Source: Pseudovibrio sp000156235 (GTDB lineage Bacteria > Pseudomonadota > Alphaproteobacteria > Rhizobiales > Stappiaceae). Taken from it: a stretch of DNA of 64,000 bases. The DNA lies in the NCBI RefSeq assembly GCF_000156235.1, contig NZ_DS996805.1, positions 930,001 to 994,000 of the forward strand, read 5' to 3'. A program made the position numbers and the translations under genes. Under the pieces are notes generated by a model. That model was not told the origin of the DNA, searched no databases, and worked only from the letters and a program-made list of their open reading frames with translations. Positions 16,771 to 24,450 of this stretch are shown here, in pieces. The first letter of the stretch is position 1. Each line of letters begins with the position of its first letter.

Positions 16771-17817
16771 GTGACAACGGGTATCAAGCAGATTGCGAAA
16801 CTCGCAAACGTCTCAATCAGCACTGTGTCTCATGTTTTAAACGCCTCTGCTCCCATTGGCAGTGAGGTGCAGGAACGTGTGCTGAGCATTGCTCGTGAGA
16901 CAGGATATCTGGCGAAGAGACGACGCAAAGCTTCCATCTCCCTGCTCTCAACCGTTCTGCTTGTTGGCACAAAAAAAGCCTTCCCAAAATCTGACCGGAA
17001 CTTCGTGGCATGGACCATGCTGAACGCATTCAGGAAGGAATGCCAAAGCCGAGGCATTCGGCTTATTCCTCAGATTGAAGAAGAGGATGAGATCAACCCG
17101 GACAACATTGTTCAGGCCGTCGCTAAGCACAGACCTCAAGGCATCGCAGTGATGCAGGATGACCGACAGTGCCTGATCGATATGCTGTACAAGTTGCCAT
17201 CCGCTGCCGTAATCCTGAGTGGTCAGGACCAGTCCATGCGCGTGGACACCGTGGCACCGAGCAATCGCTTTGGCGCGAAGCTTGCTACAGATCATCTGCT
17301 TCAGCTGGGCCACAAACGGATTGCTTTGTTGACCTGGGGCAACCGGCGCGTTGCCAAGCAGCGTATGGAGGGTTTTCTGGACGCCTACCGTCAGGCAGGG
17401 CTTGAAGCCCCCCTTTCAGACATCATTGATGTTGGCGATTATCAGCAGGATGTGGTGGAAGAAAACTTCAGCCGCTGGCTGAGTGAACACGAAGGCCCAG
17501 CCCCCTACTCTGCCTTCTTCTGTTCAGCTGATAACGTTGCGCTTGGGGCGATGAAGGCCTTGCAGAACCTTGGATATTCCATTCCAAACGATGTGTCTGT
17601 TATGGGCTTTGACAATGCGTTATTCGGAGAGCTCTCAAACCCATCTCTTTCAACCATTCATGTTCCAATGGAAGAGATCGGACACGTGGCCCTGAACCTT
17701 CTGGAAGAAGCGTTGACCTTGCCAGATGGAGAGCGGAGCGCACGCCGCGTCGAGCTCGGCTGCCGTCTGATTTTGCGGAATAGCACTGCCGCGCCAAACC
17801 CAGCATATTCTGAGTAA
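16771..17817 (+). CDS. LacI-family transcriptional regulator, probable pectin-operon regulator
   Basis: The 348-residue protein has an N-terminal helix-turn-helix (KQIAKLANVSISTVSHVLN at residues ~6-24) and a periplasmic-binding-protein-like effector domain. The GTG start is chosen because TTGIKQIAKL then aligns with the normal LacI N-terminus and GGTGGAAG lies 7 nt upstream; an ATG at 16753 is the alternative. The effector domain shows the usual ATDHLLQLGHKRIALLT (residues ~175) and DVSVMGFDNALFGEL (near 278-292). It is divergent from the pectin operon and two matching palindromes lie between, so it probably represses the operon and itself, released by a pectin breakdown product. The ligand is inferred. 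Confidence 0.88.
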   Translation: MTTGIKQIAKLANVSISTVSHVLNASAPIGSEVQERVLSIARETGYLAKRRRKASISLLSTVLLVGTKKAFPKSDRNFVAWTMLNAFRKECQSRGIRLIPQIEEEDEINPDNIVQAVAKHRPQGIAVMQDDRQCLIDMLYKLPSAAVILSGQDQSMRVDTVAPSNRFGAKLATDHLLQLGHKRIALLTWGNRRVAKQRMEGFLDAYRQAGLEAPLSDIIDVGDYQQDVVEENFSRWLSEHEGPAPYSAFFCSADNVALGAMKALQNLGYSIPNDVSVMGFDNALFGELSNPSLSTIHVPMEEIGHVALNLLEEALTLPDGERSARRVELGCRLILRNSTAAPNPAYSE

Positions 17818-17898
17818 CCCAGTGCTTTTGCTGCCTGCTTTTAGATTCAGGTAAGGCTACAAGACATTTCCTAACGTCACCTACGAGTGGTTTTTCCT

Positions 17899-17933
17899 GG
17901 GCTTTCGTGCTCATTCCAATAGCGCTAAAGCCC
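17899..17933 (+). terminator. Possible terminator hairpin after the LacI-type regulator
   Basis: GGGCTTT and AAAGCCC bracket GTGCT and AGCGC, giving a 12-bp stem with one mismatch and one wobble around the loop CATTCCAAT. There is no T-run directly after it, so termination is uncertain. Confidence 0.35.
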
Positions 17934-18000
17934 TATGGCGCTTGCTTTTACGGGTGCGGCTCAGAGGGCCAAACCCATTGGTTACTCAGAGTATTTTCTC

Positions 18001-18015
18001 TTGATTAGTAATCAA
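18001..18015. promoter_or_regulatory. Perfect palindrome upstream of the P450 operon
   Basis: TTGATTA-G-TAATCAA is a perfect 7+1+7 inverted repeat 167 bp upstream of the P450 start. This symmetry is typical of a dimeric MarR- or TetR-type operator. The regulator is unknown. Confidence 0.45.
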
Positions 18016-18182
18016 ACAAAATTTGCAGAGTCCCGAAAGCAAATCTCTAAGGGGGCTGTTCTATATTCCCGCAAAGCACTATTGCGCATGGGTTCTCACC
18101 TACTTCTCCTGTCGGCTCGCGCTGATGATGTTGGGAAATGTGCGGAAGTATTCCAATTTCCGCCGCAACATGAATGTAGATA

Positions 18183-19568
18183 ATGGAAAACAAGATTTCA
18201 TTATATCGACCACCAGCACCCTATCCGGGAGAAGCCGCAGAAGGCTGGAGAAACTTCAGCAATTATTTGAGCTCAGACCCTCTTGGCGTCATTCCTAAGG
18301 AGCTCTACGAGTGCGCGATTTTTCAGTTCGATGATGATGATCCACGCAAGTTCCTTGTGAACGAGCCCAAGCTGCTGTCCAGAGTTTTAGAAGAACAACA
18401 AGCTATTTTCCCAAAAGGCGGCGGAATTGCTGAGCTTTTGAAGCCAATCCTGCACAACGGCCTTGTTTCAGCCGAAGGTGTTGATTGGCAAGATCAGCAT
18501 GAGATGGTTGCACCAATTTTCTCCAACTCCAGCGTTCGGATTTCATTTGGCTATTTGCAGGAAGCCCTGAGTTCCTTTGTGGAACGGCTCCTGACTTATT
18601 CTGAAACCGGCCAAACCATCAAACTGGCTGAAGAAATCAATTTCCTCGTGGCTGACGTCAATTTTCGCTGTGTGTTCTCTAAGCCCATTGAGATTCAGCT
18701 GGAGCATCAGTGCTTCAACTCCATTATGAAGTATGAGGAGGAAGTTGCTGGGACTGCGTTGGATCTGAAACGTTTTTCCGGCGGAGGTCAGCCGGCCTTT
18801 ACTGAGGCTGCTTTGAAGACTGCTGAGAACGTGCGTGCGGTGATTTCCCAGATCATCGATGAGCACATGTACAACAAGCCGCCCAACACTCAGAACTTCT
18901 TTCAGATCTTCCAAGAAGCACGTGTTCCTTCCACTGGTAAGCGCTTTACGAAGTCACAACTTGTTGATCAGGTCGCGAGTATTTTCCTCTCCAGCCACGA
19001 AACAACGTCCGCTGCGCTATGCTGGTCAGTCTATATTCTTGCCCAATGTCCGGAGATTGTGGAGCGCATCCGAACCGAAGTTCAGCTGGTAACCGCTTGT
19101 GGTCGCATCTCCTACGAGCATTTGCCGCGCCTTCGTTTCACACGTGATGTGTTTAAAGAGGTTCTGCGTCTTTATCCGCCTGTTCTGTATCTCTCCCGTA
19201 TCGCTCGCGAAGACACCACGCTGGGAGACACACTCATCCCTAAGGAATCCATGGTGATTATCAGTCCATGGGTTGTCCATCGCCACCGCTCCTTCTGGGA
19301 AAACCCGGATATGTTCGATCCGGATCGCTTTTCTCGCGGCGAAGCGAAGGCAACACTGGGAAGTTATTTTCCGTTCGGATTAGGACCAAGAATGTGTACG
19401 GGCGCCAGCTACGTCACCTTCCTAGGCATCAAAGTAATCGCGAGATTGTGTAGTATGTTTGATTTTGAAACGGTCAATACAGATGAAGTACGTCCGGACA
19501 GTACTCTTTATTTAAAACCGTCGAGACCAGTTTTATGTAAAGTACACAAAAGGAAGTTTAGTAAGTAG
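18183..19568 (+). CDS. Cytochrome P450
   Basis: The 461-residue haem monooxygenase has the main P450 signatures: an I-helix oxygen-binding motif in the form IFLSSHETTSA near residues 266-276 (the usual A/G-G before x-E-T is replaced by S-S), the K-helix ExxR as EVLR near 326-329, a meander FDPDRF near 378, and the haem loop FPFGLGPRMC with the axial Cys at about 405. No membrane anchor is present, so it is soluble. The ribosome site is weak. It is followed after 29 bp by the 391-residue acidic protein and lies beside the T6SS. No redox partner is nearby and the substrate is unknown; the fatty-acid-hydroxylase-like motifs around ExxR are only suggestive. Confidence 0.9.
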   Translation: MENKISLYRPPAPYPGEAAEGWRNFSNYLSSDPLGVIPKELYECAIFQFDDDDPRKFLVNEPKLLSRVLEEQQAIFPKGGGIAELLKPILHNGLVSAEGVDWQDQHEMVAPIFSNSSVRISFGYLQEALSSFVERLLTYSETGQTIKLAEEINFLVADVNFRCVFSKPIEIQLEHQCFNSIMKYEEEVAGTALDLKRFSGGGQPAFTEAALKTAENVRAVISQIIDEHMYNKPPNTQNFFQIFQEARVPSTGKRFTKSQLVDQVASIFLSSHETTSAALCWSVYILAQCPEIVERIRTEVQLVTACGRISYEHLPRLRFTRDVFKEVLRLYPPVLYLSRIAREDTTLGDTLIPKESMVIISPWVVHRHRSFWENPDMFDPDRFSRGEAKATLGSYFPFGLGPRMCTGASYVTFLGIKVIARLCSMFDFETVNTDEVRPDSTLYLKPSRPVLCKVHKRKFSK

Positions 19569-19597
19569 GTCGGAAGGTCAAACACCGAGGTCACCCA

Positions 19598-20773
19598 ATG
19601 GACGCTAAAGAACTACAACAGCTCAAAGCAGGCATTCAGAAGGCTCGCAAACAAGAAGTCAACTTTGCGTACTCTCCAAACAAGAATCCAAAGGAAGACG
19701 ACGCTTTAATGATCCACCCACGCAAGAAGCCCAAAATGCTTCTGGTCGCGGTGAAGAAGCAGACTCAGAACCCCAAGAGTATGTGTGGGGTTGTGACCAT
19801 TAAAAGTAAGGAAATGACCATCGAATGTATTGGTAAGCCGCCGACCCAAGGCCTTATCAAGATGATGCGTAAGTTCCTTATCAGTCAGAAGCTGAACTTC
19901 AAAATTCATGTGAAGGATGAAGACGGCAATGTAGTTCATTCTGATCATGCCGAGGAAGAAGGTGCGGAGACCCCAGATCATCTGCTGGATACCTTCTCTC
20001 ATGAAACAGATGAGGTTCAAGACACAGGCAGTGATGAAGCCTTCACCGATGAAGAGCTGGCTGCCAGTGGCGAAAATCTGGAAGATACCGAAGACGATGA
20101 GGATACTTCTGCAGAAGATGCAGCGGCAGCCGCGGCTGAAGATGCAGCTCAGGAAGAAATTCTTCGCGACAAGCTCACGGCCATTCTGGCTGCCCTCGCT
20201 AGTAAGGTCGAGCGCGCTCTTGGAGTGGACGAAGAGTATGACAGCAACCTGAAACAGCAACTTGCTGCAGTTCAGGCATCAGTCAAAGCACTAGATGATC
20301 CTGGCACACAGGCAGGAGTGAAGGCCGTTCTGGCTCTGCTGGCACAGGCGCCTAAAGCACCTAAGGTTGACCAGCAAGAAGTATTTGCTGCGATCAAAGC
20401 CTTTACAGTTCAACGTGCAAATGTTGAAGCGGAAATCGGTAGCCTTCTTGCAAAACTAGGAGCTCATGACGATCCGCGCATGCGTCTCATCAAAGCAAAA
20501 GGTCCATCACAAGCCCTCACCGGTGCTGCCAGTGTCCTGCAAGGGAATCTGGACTCAGTGATTGGAAACCTGAAGGAATGGGGTGCAGCTGATGCAAAGC
20601 AGAAAGACGCTATCGCTAAAAAACTCTCTGCAAGTATCGCAACGCTCAACAATCACATGAACTCAGACAAGCTGATCGATTTGCTTGAGAAGAACCCGCT
20701 TGGGGTCTCAGTTTCAATCAAGAAACCTATTGAAGCTGCTCTCAAAGATATCGAACAGAAGATGTCTGTCTAA
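19598..20773 (+). CDS. Uncharacterised acidic protein of the T6SS border
   Basis: I do not recognise a named family with confidence. Residues ~1-110 form a compact, Lys-rich domain (QEVNFAYSPNKNP, PKMLLVAVKKQ, GVVTIKSKEM). Residues ~110-195 are a strongly acidic, low-complexity linker ending in an Ala/Glu run. Residues ~195-391 are helical with Ala, Leu and Lys and regular spacing, probably coiled coil or a helical bundle. There is no signal peptide or membrane segment. GAGG lies 10 nt before the ATG. It follows the P450 by 29 bp and precedes a hairpin and the Leu/Ala-rich protein, and lies next to the T6SS, so a T6SS-linked effector or adaptor is possible but unproven. Confidence 0.6.
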   Translation: MDAKELQQLKAGIQKARKQEVNFAYSPNKNPKEDDALMIHPRKKPKMLLVAVKKQTQNPKSMCGVVTIKSKEMTIECIGKPPTQGLIKMMRKFLISQKLNFKIHVKDEDGNVVHSDHAEEEGAETPDHLLDTFSHETDEVQDTGSDEAFTDEELAASGENLEDTEDDEDTSAEDAAAAAAEDAAQEEILRDKLTAILAALASKVERALGVDEEYDSNLKQQLAAVQASVKALDDPGTQAGVKAVLALLAQAPKAPKVDQQEVFAAIKAFTVQRANVEAEIGSLLAKLGAHDDPRMRLIKAKGPSQALTGAASVLQGNLDSVIGNLKEWGAADAKQKDAIAKKLSASIATLNNHMNSDKLIDLLEKNPLGVSVSIKKPIEAALKDIEQKMSV

Positions 20774-20779
20774 TAAGCA

Positions 20780-20810
20780 GCCCCATGTTGCGCGTGATGT
20801 AACATGGGGC
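20780..20810 (+). terminator. Hairpin between the acidic and Leu/Ala-rich protein genes
   Basis: GCCCCATGTT and AACATGGGGC pair perfectly over 10 bp with an 11-nt loop, 6 nt past the stop of the acidic protein gene, followed by the T-rich GACCTTTGTTTT. It could be a terminator or an attenuator that lets some transcription reach the next gene. Confidence 0.55.
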
Positions 20811-20850
20811 GACCTTTGTTTTCGGGAACAAGCTGAAGGAGCACACCCCA

Positions 20851-21864
20851 TTGCCTTGCTTCTGTTTTTGCCCAGACATTATTCCAGACATAAATCTGAA
20901 CCTGTTGCTGCCCTTGGTCCTTAAAGCAGGTGAGGCAACAGCGCTTCCCCGTATCAAAGGGCCTTCCCTTCGCGTTACTCCCGCTCATCTCTTCATGCGG
21001 TTTCGCCCCTTCAACTTTCTCAGCCTTGCGCAATTGTTGGCCCTCAACGCAAGTATCAATCACCGCTTGACTGCCGCAGCTGATCTGGCGCTTCGTGTCA
21101 CTGAATCTGCTACTCTGCCCGCTGCCAAGATAAAGCTGAAAAAGCTTGCGCAGACGACAGCAAAGTTCGCGCTTCCGCTTGCTTTGCAGCTTGGGAAGCT
21201 GCCTGGACACATCCTTGCAAGACTGGGGCTTGCTGCTCAGCTTATTTTGCAGATCAAAGGATTGGGACTGAACCCGTTCAATCTGAACCTAGGGCGGTTG
21301 AACCTCATTCTTCCGAAAGCACGGATAAACTTGCCACTGCTTGGGCTCGTTGATCTTGGGCTGAAGCAGAACCTGAATATGCATGCTCAGGCTGATGTGA
21401 AAGCTCTTGCCAAGATGCTGGCTGATTTTGGTCGTTGGAACCTTGGTTTCAAGTTCGATTTGAAAGCCGCTTTCAAAATTCTCGCAGCGCTGAACATCAT
21501 TGGTCTTCTTCAACTGGCATTTGGTGAAAGCCTTTTTTCAGGAAACGTCAAGGCTTGGGCGCGCATCACAGCAAAACTGGCCCTCTTTTCCAGATTGCTT
21601 CCGCAGCTCAACCTGAAACTTCCAACCGCGAAAGTTGACTTGAGTGATTTGGATCTGAACATCGGTCAGGCAGACTGGTTGCGGAATGCCAACCGCATTT
21701 CTGTCAGAGCATCTGCACGTGCATCACTGCGGGCGTCCGCTCGGTTGAATGCCGGACTGTTTGCCAAAACAGAGGCTGCAATCGGGCTTGCTTATGCGCT
21801 ATCAGCTGCCCTTAACATTAAACCGACGACCCGGTGCTGTAGTCGCTGTGCGTTAATATTCTGA
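20851..21864 (+). CDS. Leu/Ala-rich protein of unknown function
   Basis: This 337-residue product is very rich in Leu and Ala with scattered Lys, Arg and Asn and few acidic residues. Many L-x-L steps recur (INLNLLLPL, LGLNPFNLNLGRLNLI). It has no known catalytic motif. The TTG start is accepted because AAGGAG lies 9 nt upstream; starting at the next ATG (20997) would remove 48 residues. The last 47 nt overlap the antisense kinase gene, so the CCSRC tail may be an accident of the overlap. The composition suggests a membrane- or lipid-interacting amphipathic protein. It lies beside the T6SS and could be a toxic cargo, but this is speculation. Confidence 0.5.
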   Translation: MPCFCFCPDIIPDINLNLLLPLVLKAGEATALPRIKGPSLRVTPAHLFMRFRPFNFLSLAQLLALNASINHRLTAAADLALRVTESATLPAAKIKLKKLAQTTAKFALPLALQLGKLPGHILARLGLAAQLILQIKGLGLNPFNLNLGRLNLILPKARINLPLLGLVDLGLKQNLNMHAQADVKALAKMLADFGRWNLGFKFDLKAAFKILAALNIIGLLQLAFGESLFSGNVKAWARITAKLALFSRLLPQLNLKLPTAKVDLSDLDLNIGQADWLRNANRISVRASARASLRASARLNAGLFAKTEAAIGLAYALSAALNIKPTTRCCSRCALIF

Positions 21865-22576
21865 CACGTTCATCTGGTGCAAATTTCAGCAGCTGAGTAA
21901 CCATTTGCCGCCAGTCAGGCGGCAATTTAAGGAGATCAAGGCTGCACCGGCGAAACTCAATTGCGTCATCGTAGTTGTCTTTTACATGGTCCTGATATCC
22001 GAAGATTTCTCGAATGATCAGACCCAAAGCATACAGATCAGCCTTATCAGAAATCATATTGGACCCCAATCCCAGCTGCTCCGGTGCAGCATAGTTCAAA
22101 TGACCGGCAAAGCTGCTGCGTGGACGCATAAAAGGCAATTCCTCAGCGAAAGCGCAGTAGGCAAAATCCAAGAGAACGATACCATACGCGCTCTGGTTGC
22201 TGAGTAAGATGTTGTTTGGAGCCAGATCCAGATGCGCAACTCCATTCTTGTAAAGCTGATTGATTGTCTTAATCAGACAGCTGCAAAGTCTGGCCATCTC
22301 GCCAGAAGAAAGTGACGCTTCCTTCAGCACATGGGACAAGGTTTCACCTTCTATCTTCTCCATGATCAGACTGATTTCCCCCCCCTCTTCTTTTAACTCA
22401 ACAAACGTTGGTGCAATCGAGCCGGCAAGCTGCTGTAACGCCTTTGCTTCACGCATTAAAAGTTGCTGTGGCGCCGTTTTTGAGATGAGTTTCTTTTCCG
22501 CCAACATGCGATTTGACGTGGGACACTTGTAAAACCTGACAGTGCTGGTTGATGTGCGCTTTGCAGGCTCGTTCAC
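21818..22576 (-). CDS. Small Ser/Thr protein-kinase-like protein of the T6SS
   Basis: The 252-residue cytosolic protein keeps the core of a eukaryotic-type kinase. Visible are a REAKALQQL helix with the conserved Glu near residue 43, the catalytic loop HLDLAPNNILL near 113-123 (H-L-D in place of H-R-D, with Asn kept), metal-binding DFA in place of DFG near 136, and an APE-like AAPEQL near 162. The glycine-rich loop is degenerate. The GTG start has AGAGGA 6 nt upstream. It has no membrane segment, unlike PpkA. It is divergent from tssA (252 bp) and its 3' end overlaps the Leu/Ala-rich gene. In H1-type systems a kinase phosphorylates the FHA protein; no PppA-type phosphatase is present here. 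Confidence 0.78.
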   Translation of the reverse strand: MNEPAKRTSTSTVRFYKCPTSNRMLAEKKLISKTAPQQLLMREAKALQQLAGSIAPTFVELKEEGGEISLIMEKIEGETLSHVLKEASLSSGEMARLCSCLIKTINQLYKNGVAHLDLAPNNILLSNQSAYGIVLLDFAYCAFAEELPFMRPRSSFAGHLNYAAPEQLGLGSNMISDKADLYALGLIIREIFGYQDHVKDNYDDAIEFRRCSLDLLKLPPDWRQMVTQLLKFAPDERVRILTHSDYSTGSSV

Positions 22577-22827
22577 GATATCCTCTTATGTCTCAAGACC
22601 TTCTGGTTGCAGGATTATTTTTCTCCATCAAGTCAACCAGTTAATAACGATATTACCAGTTCCTCCGATGCCGTACACACAATGAAATGACCTTGCGGAA
22701 TATTATGATTTCATCTGGAGTGGGCTAACCACTCTTTTGGCAACCTCTACCAATATTATGCGCAAATACTTGGTAGTTTTAGGACTTCCAGTCCCATTAA
22801 GCAGTAGCAGAGCGGGATAGATTTCGA
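22577..22827. promoter_or_regulatory. Divergent intergenic region, T6SS core operon and kinase
   Basis: This 251-bp AT-rich gap must hold the promoters of tssA and the kinase gene. I looked for a sigma-54 type TGGCAC-N5-TTGC site and found none; no convincing -35/-10 pair stood out. Confidence 0.5.
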
Positions 22828-23874
22828 ATGGATCCAACGGCTTCCCTTCAACCTATTGAGGAGAACGCACCTTGCGGGCCGGATCTTGAATACGATCCTG
22901 ACTTCCTGACGATGGAAACTGCTGCCAGTGGCACCCAAGATCACCAGATCGGGGAAGCCATTATCAAGGGTGAAGAACCCGACTGGAAGGAAGCTCTACG
23001 ACTTTCAACGCAGCTTCTCACAAGAACCTATGATCTTCGGGTTGCCATAATCCATGCACAAGCACTGATTGCAATTGAAGGCTTTCCAGGTTTCGCCAAA
23101 GGCCTGGAATTCATTGCACAAATGCTGGACACCTTCTGGGATACTCTGCACCCGGAACTGGATCCGGCTGAGGGGCATGACCCAATCATGCGTGCAAATG
23201 TCTTGTCCGCTCTCAATGACAGACGCACTACCCTCACCTTGCTCCGAAACACTGCCCTGGTGCAGTCGCGCATCTTCGGAGCATGGTCTCTCAACGAGAT
23301 TGCTATCGCCCGCGGTGAGGCAGAACTGCCTGAAGGTCGCGACCGACCAGACATCGCTTCCTACGATGCAGCCCTCAGGGAGACAGATCGCGAAAACATT
23401 GCAGAGGTCGTTAATGCAATCGAAACCGCGATCAAAACATCCGAGCACGTTCGCGACTTCTTTGCCCAACATGGTGGCCTGATCCTTGATGATCTGCTTC
23501 GCGAACTGCGGCAGGCCCAGTTTTTATTGGCTCCAGCCTTGGAGTTGGAAGAGGAGGAAGATGAAGAAGAGGAAGAGGATTCCTCTGAGGAAGAAGGCGT
23601 AGTTAAAGCCCGTTCCGGCAAGAAAAGCGCAAGTTTTACCGGAACAGTTATAAACCGAACTGACGTGTTAAGGGCTCTTGATGAAGTTTGTGCGTATTAC
23701 AAGCGTAGTGAACCTTCAAGTCCGGTTCCTCTTCTACTGGGTCGGGCCCGACGTCTCGTTGATCTCGACTTCTATTCCATCATCAAGGACCTCGCTCCTG
23801 ATGGGGAGGCACAAGTTTTGAATATCCGAGGGTCACGCCCCGAGGACGATGACGAACACGGTTCAATCGACTAA
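22828..23874 (+). CDS. tssA: T6SS protein TssA (ImpA family)
   Basis: TssA helps recruit baseplate parts and prime or cap the growing sheath tube. The 348-residue protein has the ImpA N-terminal domain: PIEENAPCGPDLEYDPDF at residues ~8-25, EEPDWKEALRLSTQLLTRTYDLRV near 50-75, and GFAKGLEFIAQML and WDTLHPELDP after it. Residues ~238-256 are a near-continuous acidic run, followed by a C-terminal domain with ALDEVCAYYKRSEPSSPVPLLLGRA near 280-305. The short length and this C-terminal segment resemble TssA1 of P. aeruginosa H1. It heads the core operon, 42 bp before tssB. Confidence 0.92.
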   Translation: MDPTASLQPIEENAPCGPDLEYDPDFLTMETAASGTQDHQIGEAIIKGEEPDWKEALRLSTQLLTRTYDLRVAIIHAQALIAIEGFPGFAKGLEFIAQMLDTFWDTLHPELDPAEGHDPIMRANVLSALNDRRTTLTLLRNTALVQSRIFGAWSLNEIAIARGEAELPEGRDRPDIASYDAALRETDRENIAEVVNAIETAIKTSEHVRDFFAQHGGLILDDLLRELRQAQFLLAPALELEEEEDEEEEEDSSEEEGVVKARSGKKSASFTGTVINRTDVLRALDEVCAYYKRSEPSSPVPLLLGRARRLVDLDFYSIIKDLAPDGEAQVLNIRGSRPEDDDEHGSID

Positions 23875-23916
23875 CCCAGGTCCGAATAAGAACAAAAGTA
23901 CCGGGAACACGATCAC

Positions 23917-24450
23917 ATGGCAAAACAAAGTAGTCAGAAATTTATAGCGAGGAACAGAGCCCCTCGAGTTCAGATTGAATACGATGTTGAACTGTATGGC
24001 GCGGAAAAAACAATCCAGCTTCCATTTGTAGCTGGCGTTATGGCTGACCTCTCAGGTAAGCCAGAGGATCCGCTTCCTCCTGTAGGAGATCGAAAAGCTC
24101 TCGAAATTGACGTCGACAATTTTGATGAACGCATGAAGTCTATGAAGCCGCGTGTTGCGTTCCGTGTTCCCAACACACTTACAGGTGAAGGCAACCTCAG
24201 CGTTGATCTGACATTCGAGAGCATGGACGATTTCTCGCCTGCAGCGGTTGCCCGCAAGGTTGATGCCCTGCGCACCCTGCTAGAAGCCCGCACCCAGCTC
24301 GCAAACCTGATGACCTACATGGACGGCAAGTCCGGCGCCGAGGAATTGATCGGCAAGGTTTTGAATGATCCTGCCCTTTTGCAAACACTAGCTGCTGCAC
24401 CGAAGGAAGGTGATGCTGCTGCTGAAGAGAAGGACGAGAATAATGGCTGA
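23917..24450 (+). CDS. tssB: T6SS contractile sheath small subunit TssB (VipA)
   Basis: TssB and TssC polymerise into the contractile sheath in the cytosol around the Hcp tube. The 177-residue protein has the family start RAPRVQIEYDVELYGAEK (residues ~14-31) followed by LPFVAGVMADLSG (a GVMGDFSG-like motif; here A-D-L), and the RVPNTLTGEGNLSVDLTFESMDDFSPAAVA block near 86-115, all hallmarks of VipA. The gene overlaps tssC by 8 bp in ATGGCTGA. Confidence 0.95.
   Translation: MAKQSSQKFIARNRAPRVQIEYDVELYGAEKTIQLPFVAGVMADLSGKPEDPLPPVGDRKALEIDVDNFDERMKSMKPRVAFRVPNTLTGEGNLSVDLTFESMDDFSPAAVARKVDALRTLLEARTQLANLMTYMDGKSGAEELIGKVLNDPALLQTLAAAPKEGDAAAEEKDENNG

Larger units (their letters stand above)
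17818..18182. other. Intergenic region between the LacI-type regulator and the P450 gene
   Basis: This 365-bp stretch holds a hairpin that may end the regulator transcript (17899-17933) and a 15-bp palindrome (18001-18015) that may control the P450 gene. An open frame at 17935-18183 has no ribosome site or recognisable product, and I do not call it a gene. Confidence 0.5.

Noticed and set aside
17935..18183. 82-codon frame upstream of the P450 gene
   Set aside because: No ribosome site and no domain; it runs across the likely operator.
22577..22827. Possible sigma-54 promoter before tssA
   Set aside because: TGGCAA occurs near 22737 but no TTGC element lies at the needed spacing.
23541..23597. 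Purine-rich repeat in tssA
   Set aside because: It encodes a Glu/Asp run and is ordinary low-complexity coding sequence, not a repeat locus.
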